A stretch of DNA of 64,000 nucleotides, from contig JASSKH010000021.1 in the NCBI GenBank assembly GCA_031763025.1, positions 7,458,611-7,522,610 on the forward strand, in the 5' to 3' direction. How positions within the stretch are numbered: position 1 is the first letter of the stretch; every line of letters starts with the position of its first letter. The notes beneath the pieces were generated by a model that made no database searches, was not told where the DNA came from, and saw only the letters and a list, made by a program, of their open reading frames with translations. Shown here piece by piece: positions 61,701-64,000 of the stretch. Both the position numbers and the translations under genes were made by a program. The DNA is from Macrocystis pyrifera. Its lineage: Eukaryota; Sar; Phaeophyceae; Laminariales; Laminariaceae.

Positions 61701-64000
61701 ACCCATTCTGCCTGCTCCCAAGCGTTGGATAGATCTTAGGTGTATAAAAACTGTTCAGAGACGTAGTCGCGAAACAGCTTGGTGGCTATGATGACAGCCA
61801 TTGTTGGCGGAATACCAGTCGAAACGTCGCGCCCGGCTCGGTCGACCCTCGCAGTACCAACGTCGTTGCCATGTACCACTCTGAACGGAAATATTGTGGC
61901 CGTTTCATCTTAAATTTAATGCCTAAACTATGCTCACATTCATGCCCAGAGTACTATACCGGTAGCGTCGTACCTAGGGTTTTAGGGTGTACCGCGTGTT
62001 CTGTTTTAGTCGTCACTCTCACTGTCCATCCTAACTCGTAGGAGGTTTTTACCCTCAGCGATCTTCTGGACAAGCCGTGGTCACAGGTGTCGTCCCTTCT
62101 CCCCCCCGGTACGTGCCTTCATTTATTGTCGGGCATAGGGTTCAGGATTCCCACCACTCGTCGGTTTTCATCGAATTTTGCTAATCTGCGCTCTCGCGCT
62201 TTCCGCTAATCACTTTTTATGCAAGAAAAAGTCCTTGCGAGGATGCACTCGGTGAGACTCGAACTCACGAAATTGATCTTCGTGGGCACGCGGACCACCA
62301 CCGGGGACGCCGGCATTAACCGGAGCCAATCTAAGGAAAGCAAGTAACTTCAAGCAAAAATATCAACAGAAAAAATGGGGCCGGTGTGCTATTCACGTGC
62401 CTTATGTGCTTTCTCAAAACTAATCGATTGATGAGAGTGGGAGGTCTCAAGCTCCGGCAGATCGGTGAGGGCGTGGTCGGGTGTCTGAAAAAGTTACCAT
62501 ACCCCAGGCACACTACGTATCCTACAGTCCCGATCAGCGAACCTGCCATTTTGTGTTTGTTTGGGGAAAATCGTTTTTATCAAAAACACCAACTCTAATT
62601 GAGCCAAGTTTTTTTTTTGAAGCAGATGCCCAACCACATGGGGCATCTTTTAAGATTGAATAGTACCTGGAAAAAAACGTATATTGTCTGTTGAATTAGG
62701 GCCAGAAATCCTGCTTTTTTGCTGTCGGGAAAAAAAAAAAATCGTGACACTTCTGGAACACCGTAAACGGGAGGGAACGGTGACACAATCTCGTTACTTA
62801 GAAGCTTTACCGCGTGCTGAGGTAGGGGGGCGCACCTCATCCGCGTGAAGCTCCTCGATCGAGGAGGATTTTTGCCACCCCGCCCGGAAATCTGACGTTG
62901 ACGAAAATTGAAAATGGGTCAACCCGACGCGCCAATGTGGCTCTGCGGCAAGTAAAACAAGCATGATTTTTCATTACTCTGGACGGACACACAAGGACCG
63001 GTTAGATGCTCATGCGAAGATCAACCGATTTTTGCATTTACGCCCATAGCGGTAGTGTATTGGGTAGTTTTCTCAACGATGAAAAATAAAGCGCCATCTC
63101 TATCGTACCAAGTGTCGTTTGGACACATGACACACCGGGCCCTTCACTCGACACCGCCCGTTCCTTCGGAGGTTCGTGGCTCGTACCCTTGGTATTTAAC
63201 GTAACTTGCAGCAGACTAAATTTCTACGTCAATACTGTCTGTTTTGCCTGCTCCCGCGGCCCCTCGCGCGTTCGCGCGACCACGTGGCTCCGATTTTTTC
63301 GAATCCAACTTGCCTCGCGAAATAATGCCACCAAACCCTTAGGCTCTCGCGCTGTGTTCTGCTGGCTCTCCCTCGATCGCACGACCTCGTGGTCTGTTCT
63401 CTTCGAATCATCTTGTTTCGCTGCGTCTGCTGTCACTCTCATACGATCGCGCGACCATGTGGTCTGCTTGTTTCGAACCCTAAGCTAGCCTTTGCCTCGA
63501 AAAAACACCAACCCTCTCTGTGGACCCGTGTCCGCTGTTACTCCCTCGATCTCATGACCAACATGGTCTGCCCGTTCCCAACCATCTTGATCGCCGTGCC
63601 CACGCTGTTCCCTGCTCGACCGCCCCCAACCGCACGGTCTTCTCGTTTCTCAACCCCCAGCTTGCCTCGCAGATGAAGATCACGCCTCCAGAAACAGGCT
63701 GCGGCGTCAACCTGAAGTTGGGATACCCGAAATGTTTTGCCGCGTGCCAACCCGCCCCCGCCCTTCACCCGGAGACGACGAACCGACCTCAAGCGTCTAA
63801 AACCACGAGCTCAAGCTCGGTAACAGAGCGAGCATCGGCGGCGTCGTCGAGGACACCGGTGGCGGCCTCAAAAGCAAAGACGACGACTCTCGGAAGCGAC
63901 GCGAGAGTCATCGTAGGCTACTCGGACGGATCGCTAGCGTCGATATCGATGCCTCCCCCTCCTCGCGGCGTTCCCGCCCCCTCCCCGCAGCGTGAGGGGG
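46527..64000 (+). CDS. WD40-repeat protein, at least eight exons, runs past the window end
   Basis: Supported exons: 46527-46748, 48403/48411-48598, 53101-53244, 54821-54924, 56215-56478, 56801-57128, 60576-61403 and 63673-beyond 64000. From 53101 on, every junction agrees in phase. Blade-like repeats are visible: CAFNASRHEFLAVDASALRV; DDLYIVVYGG...GSVCYIYDGRLRLL; VSAALYPPTGALLMSDGDGI with LRVFHI; DASSGQVVGMNGTDAYVWRL; LATGLADGRVFLWRINTRTG; WSIVSGGGDGTVAHWSV; FIVMCEDGWLGWYHAF; and RVIVGYSDGSLASISM. These fit a beta-propeller scaffold. The subfamily was not recognised; long multi-propeller cilia- or microtubule-associated WD40 proteins are one possibility. Between 46748 and 48403 a short exon is needed to fix the phase. 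Introns reach 4.5 kb and hold C, D, E and B repeats. Confidence 0.75.
47073..47233. repeat. Two-copy tandem duplication, 81-bp unit
   Basis: TTCAGGATCTAGGTCTTTCA through GGGTGGGGACCGCATGACC is repeated at 47073 and 47154 with only three or four differences, so it is a recent duplication in a WD40-gene intron. Confidence 0.85.
47314..47371 (+). CDS. Tentative exon 2 of WD40 gene
   Basis: Acceptor aaatcgtacccag|CGC (phase 0) gives RGIYKGEKNCDIVLAFGAD, and a weak donor GACG|GTGGCT leaves phase 1, which would suit the next exon if that starts at 48411. Evidence is phase agreement and a strand-like IVLAFGAD only. Confidence 0.25.
47808..47930 (+). mobile_element. Family E short repeat flanked by G runs
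   Basis: (G)9 CGTAATCATGTGTTGCTTGCC, then TTTGACCTTTGGCAATGCATCCCTTTCGAGACC. Ends near GCTCAGCG followed by a (G)20 tract at 47928-47948. Confidence 0.65.
48403..48598 (+). CDS. Exon of WD40 gene
   Basis: Encodes PAIAAFCLEQDDLYIVVYGG, then GSVCYIYDGRLRLLCRI with an Ala/Gly-rich loop between; donor TCCGAG|GTACGT in phase 0. The acceptor is either 48402 (gatgcag) or 48410 (ctccccag), and the previous exon's phase decides. Confidence 0.75.
49495..49685. repeat. GACCCGGCCC / CAGGCCAGG repeat copy
   Basis: Diverged relative of the 25.9-kb array, with CATGAACAGCCCTGCTCTTGACC matching GTGAACAGCCCTG-TTTTACC there. In a WD40-gene intron. Confidence 0.6.
49785..50035 (-). mobile_element. Family D repeat, right half, G run on both sides
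   Basis: From GTACTCGATCTCACGCATGG upward through CACCGACCAGGCAGACATTGC to CATCGAAGCTGTCATCC. It is bounded by a (G)17 tract at 50037-50054 at the high-coordinate end. Confidence 0.8.
50225..50385 (+). mobile_element. Family D fragment ending in C run
   Basis: GGCGAGTCGCCCAACAACTA, then GTGAAAACCCGACGTGCTCC, CATGCATGATAATGAGCAGACT and (C)8. Confidence 0.8.
50386..50646 (+). mobile_element. Family D, two overlapping fragments ending in C runs
   Basis: A short terminal piece (GGTCTATGGTCATACGACTA...GAGTACACC, 50390-50460) is followed, after (C)11, by a longer copy from CATGCGACTCGCCGGACACC to GAGTACACC(C)9. Three poly-C-ended copies in a row imply repeated insertion at the same C tract. Confidence 0.8.
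50741..50831. mobile_element. Family C palindromic element
   Basis: ACCCTTTTAGGACTGCAGTA at the left; ACGGGACTTCAGCCGTAAAAGGG at the right. Confidence 0.75.
50942..51339 (-). repeat. Family B tandem array, four units
   Basis: Four units in reverse orientation with starts (TTACGGGTAATCAGAACC) at 50942, 51046, 51150 and 51253, a period of 103-104 bp. Each joint is CCCCGTAACAAT(C/A)CATATTACGGG. The linker is also present before the first unit, so the array boundary is not at the TTACGGG tip. Confidence 0.85.
51917..52000. mobile_element. Family C palindromic element
   Basis: CTTTTAGAACTGCGGTCCCG at the left and AAACGGGACAACAGTGTAAAAGGG at the right. Confidence 0.75.
52391..52641. mobile_element. 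MITE with ~45-bp TIRs and TATA target duplication
   Basis: The left end CCGTATCACACTGGGTGATA, AGACAACACACTCCC pairs with the reverse complement of the right end (CCGTATAACACTATCATGCT, AGGGTGATAAGACAACACAC). TATA flanks both sides (52387-52390 and 52642-52645). The 251-bp unit has no coding potential. It lies in a WD40-gene intron; end remnants recur at 39.85-40.08 kb. Confidence 0.8.
52928..53016. mobile_element. Family C palindromic element
   Basis: CTTTAGGACTGCAGGCCCGT at the left and GAAACGGGACAGCGGTCCTAAAAGGG at the right. It lies 85 bp upstream of the WD40 exon at 53101. Confidence 0.8.
53101..53244 (+). CDS. Exon of WD40 gene
   Basis: Acceptor tcgcgcgcag|GTA; 48 codons with VSAALYPPTGALLMSDGDGI followed by LRVFHITSRRL; donor AACCAG|GTGATG, phase 0 both ends. 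Confidence 0.8.
53608..53781 (+). other. Open frame after an acceptor-like site, unidentified
   Basis: TTTTTTCAAG|GTGTCCGCA opens 57 codons (VSAQGRDQFFLQCIDFFSER...) with no ATG and no family match, ending at a stop. Phase 0 would fit between the WD40 exons at 53.2 and 54.8 kb, but the stop and lack of a donor argue against its being an exon. Confidence 0.2.
54119..54207. mobile_element. Family C palindromic element
   Basis: TTTTAGGACTGCAGTCTCGT at the left, AAAACGGGACTGCGGGACCA at the right, centre TTCTAAGTAG. Confidence 0.78.
54821..54924 (+). CDS. Exon of WD40 gene
   Basis: Acceptor ttttgtccag|GTG; VTAKEIRRLEGPTGPLPMDL, then LEIDASSGQVVGMNG; donor AACGG|GTACGT in phase 2, completed by the A at 56215. 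Confidence 0.78.
55120..55300. repeat. GACCCGACCC tandem repeat
   Basis: GGTCAGGTCAGGTCGGGTCA, then a run of about eleven CGACC units (55216-55265) followed by AAAGAGCCCTGAATG. Same repeat type as the 25.9-kb array. Confidence 0.8.
55530..55612. mobile_element. Family C palindromic element, diverged
   Basis: AGGGCTGCAGTCCTGTTTGG at the left, GAGACGGCAGCCCTAAGAGG at the right, centre GTCCTAAGTAG. Confidence 0.65.
55800..56155 (+). mobile_element. Family D repeat, right half (rearranged start)
   Basis: Begins with a displaced ATGCGACTCGCCGAACACCT segment, then the normal order from AGTAAACCCATTGCTGTCTC to CATGCATGATAATTAGTACACC and a C-rich run. It ends 60 bp before the WD40 exon at 56215. 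Confidence 0.82.
56215..56478 (+). CDS. Exon of WD40 gene
   Basis: Acceptor cgattttcaag|A; TDAYVWRLPSPLEPKWAETE, an acidic loop, then SSAVTTLSVREPLLATGLAD with GRVFLW; donor TGGAG|GTGAGC in phase 2. A family D copy ends about 60 bp upstream. Confidence 0.8.
56581..56602. repeat. Poly-C tract
   Basis: Uninterrupted run of about 22 C in a WD40-gene intron, with no D or E element attached: a potential empty target of the kind family D appears to use. Confidence 0.85.
56801..57128 (+). CDS. Exon of WD40 gene
   Basis: Acceptor accaccccctcag|A restores W-R-INTRTGHLRRTALATVDA. The exon then has a basic/acidic loop, SPDWSIVSGGGDGTVAHWSV, and ends TACGAG|GTGATC in phase 0. Other nearby AG sites give stops or a longer Pro-rich extension in the same frame (from 56681). 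A family E copy begins about 40 bp after the donor. Confidence 0.78.
57166..57275 (+). mobile_element. Family E short repeat flanked by G runs
   Basis: G-rich CAGGGGGCGTACTCATCTGC, TGCTTGCCTTAGTCAACGTT, ACCATTGATCACGCATC, then CTACTCGACGCG(G)9. Flanked on both sides by G runs. Directly downstream of a WD40 exon donor. Confidence 0.7.
57703..58040 (-). mobile_element. Family D repeat, right half
   Basis: GAGGGGGAGGGGGTACTCAT at the low end, standard internal order, and GTGCCTCACTATATACACGT near the high end, followed by G-rich (G)7A(G)5. G runs on both sides. Confidence 0.82.
58127..58865 (-). mobile_element. Family F SINE body interrupted by family D at its C tract
   Basis: 58127-58248 and 58782-58865 are the two parts of one family F copy, matching 44.50-44.68 and 62.01-62.19 kb. 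The tRNA-like head is missing. The break is exactly at the poly-C stretch that other copies carry uninterrupted ((C)7-8 then GTACG or GGTACG). Confidence 0.75.
58249..58781 (+). mobile_element. Family D repeat, full length, bracketed by 14-bp direct repeat
   Basis: 533 bp from (C)n TGTATTATATACC to GATAATGAGTGCACACA. The string (C)9 GGTAC occurs immediately before (58235-58248) and immediately after (58782-58795), consistent with a target-site duplication made in the SINE's C tract. The unit has no ORF of note; it contains a (T)n stretch near 58362-58380 and no visible terminal inverted repeats. Confidence 0.8.
59359..59452. mobile_element. Family C palindromic element
   Basis: CTTTTAGAACCGCGGTTCCG at the left, CAACGGGACTGACTACAGCC at the right, centre CTTGGAATTTGACTGG. 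Confidence 0.65.
59995..60105 (+). repeat. Solitary degenerate family B unit
   Basis: TTAGGGGGGGAACATAGCAATCAGAACCAAATATG, then CACCTGGTTTTCGGGTCCCA, ending GTCCCCCGTG. One unit without the tandem linker. Confidence 0.55.
60576..61403 (+). CDS. Large exon of WD40 gene, low-complexity centre
   Basis: Acceptor aaactcaaacag|GTG in phase 0. 276 codons stay open: a Ser/Thr/Ala-rich start (VTRNFSGTLATSPAHKRQ), a long Gly/Arg run (60880-60970), a Glu run (61155-61185), then helical LIQASCVRAIAALRDLPHLL and the blade FIVMCEDGWLGWYHAFPQRF; donor TTCGAG|GTATGA in phase 0. The low-complexity centre may hide an intron. The C-terminal part is the more certain. Confidence 0.6.
61546..61620 (+). mobile_element. 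Family E short repeat flanked by G runs
   Basis: GGGGGTGGGGCGTACTCGCT, TGTTGTTCGCCTTAGTCAAT, then CCATCCCTTTCAAGACG(G)7. A compact copy of about 60 bp between G runs. Confidence 0.65.
62013..62314 (-). mobile_element. Family F tRNA-derived SINE, full copy
   Basis: Same layout as the 44.5-kb copy. On the minus strand, the head carries GTGGTCCGCGTGCCCACGAA and a T-arm GTGAGTTCGAGTCTCAC. The body and a tail with (G)7 follow. This copy is an 'empty' version of the C tract invaded at 58.25 kb. Confidence 0.75.
62330..63670. other. No convincing gene, intron of the WD40 gene
   Basis: Contains runs of A/T and a loosely repeated phrase near 63260-63640 (CTCGATCGCACGACC(T/A)CGTGGTCTG, with CTTGCCTCGC), about 90-100 bp apart, three to four degenerate copies ending at the exon acceptor. 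Confidence 0.45.
63673..64000 (+). CDS. Exon of WD40 gene, open at window end
   Basis: Acceptor agcttgcctcgcag|ATG in phase 0. The frame stays open to base 64000: KITPPETGCGVNLKLGYPKC, a Thr/Ser/Ala linker, then ARVIVGYSDGSLASISMPPP. Its 3' border lies at or beyond the window edge. Confidence 0.65.
   Translation, partial: MKITPPETGCGVNLKLGYPKCFAACQPAPALHPETTNRPQASKTTSSSSVTERASAASSRTPVAASKAKTTTLGSDARVIVGYSDGSLASISMPPPPRGVPAPSPQREG

Overview
This window looks like nuclear DNA from an intron-rich eukaryote. Protein similarity is broken into short GC-rich exons of about 55-850 bp, with GT-AG borders and matching codon phase, separated by introns of up to about 4.5 kb full of mobile-element debris. 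Gene style, GC content and repeat types suggest a photosynthetic stramenopile, most likely a brown alga. That is inference only; no rRNA or organelle marker is present.

Three host genes can be assembled by eye. (1) A plus-strand crotonase-fold gene of the peroxisomal enoyl-CoA isomerase (ECI2/PECI) type has five exons from 18734 to 28448; its last exon was not found. (2) A minus-strand DUF218/YdcF-like gene runs from 42820 down to 35772 in five exons, complete from ATG to stop (about 455 codons), with a signal-peptide-like N-terminus. (3) A plus-strand WD40-repeat gene starts at 46527 and runs off the window end, with at least eight exons. The enzyme and the DUF218 protein are unrelated in sequence, and I see no operon-like or pathway link between neighbours. 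Two weaker coding islands, at 4970-5302 and 14331-15100, were not identified.

The first 18 kb is mainly transposon ground: the C-terminus of a LINE-type reverse transcriptase (254-1204, minus), a BED-finger ORF (1246-1842, plus) followed by a field of short palindromic repeats, and a decayed Ty1/copia element (about 6990-9420, minus) next to a 60-bp tandem array.

The rest of the window is a mosaic of small non-autonomous repeats, named A-F here. A is a TA-flanked MITE with TTACGGGG ends. B is a ~105-bp relative arranged in four tandem arrays with a constant linker. C is a ~90-bp near-perfect palindrome with 12 copies. D is a ~530-bp repeat that always ends at a poly-C tract. E is a ~75-bp repeat flanked by poly-G on both sides. 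F is a tRNA-derived SINE. The most interesting observation is that one D copy sits inside an F copy exactly at its poly-C stretch and is bracketed by a 14-bp direct repeat, which suggests an element that integrates into C homopolymers. Exon borders were set by reading frame, phase and splice consensus only; transcripts would be needed to confirm them.
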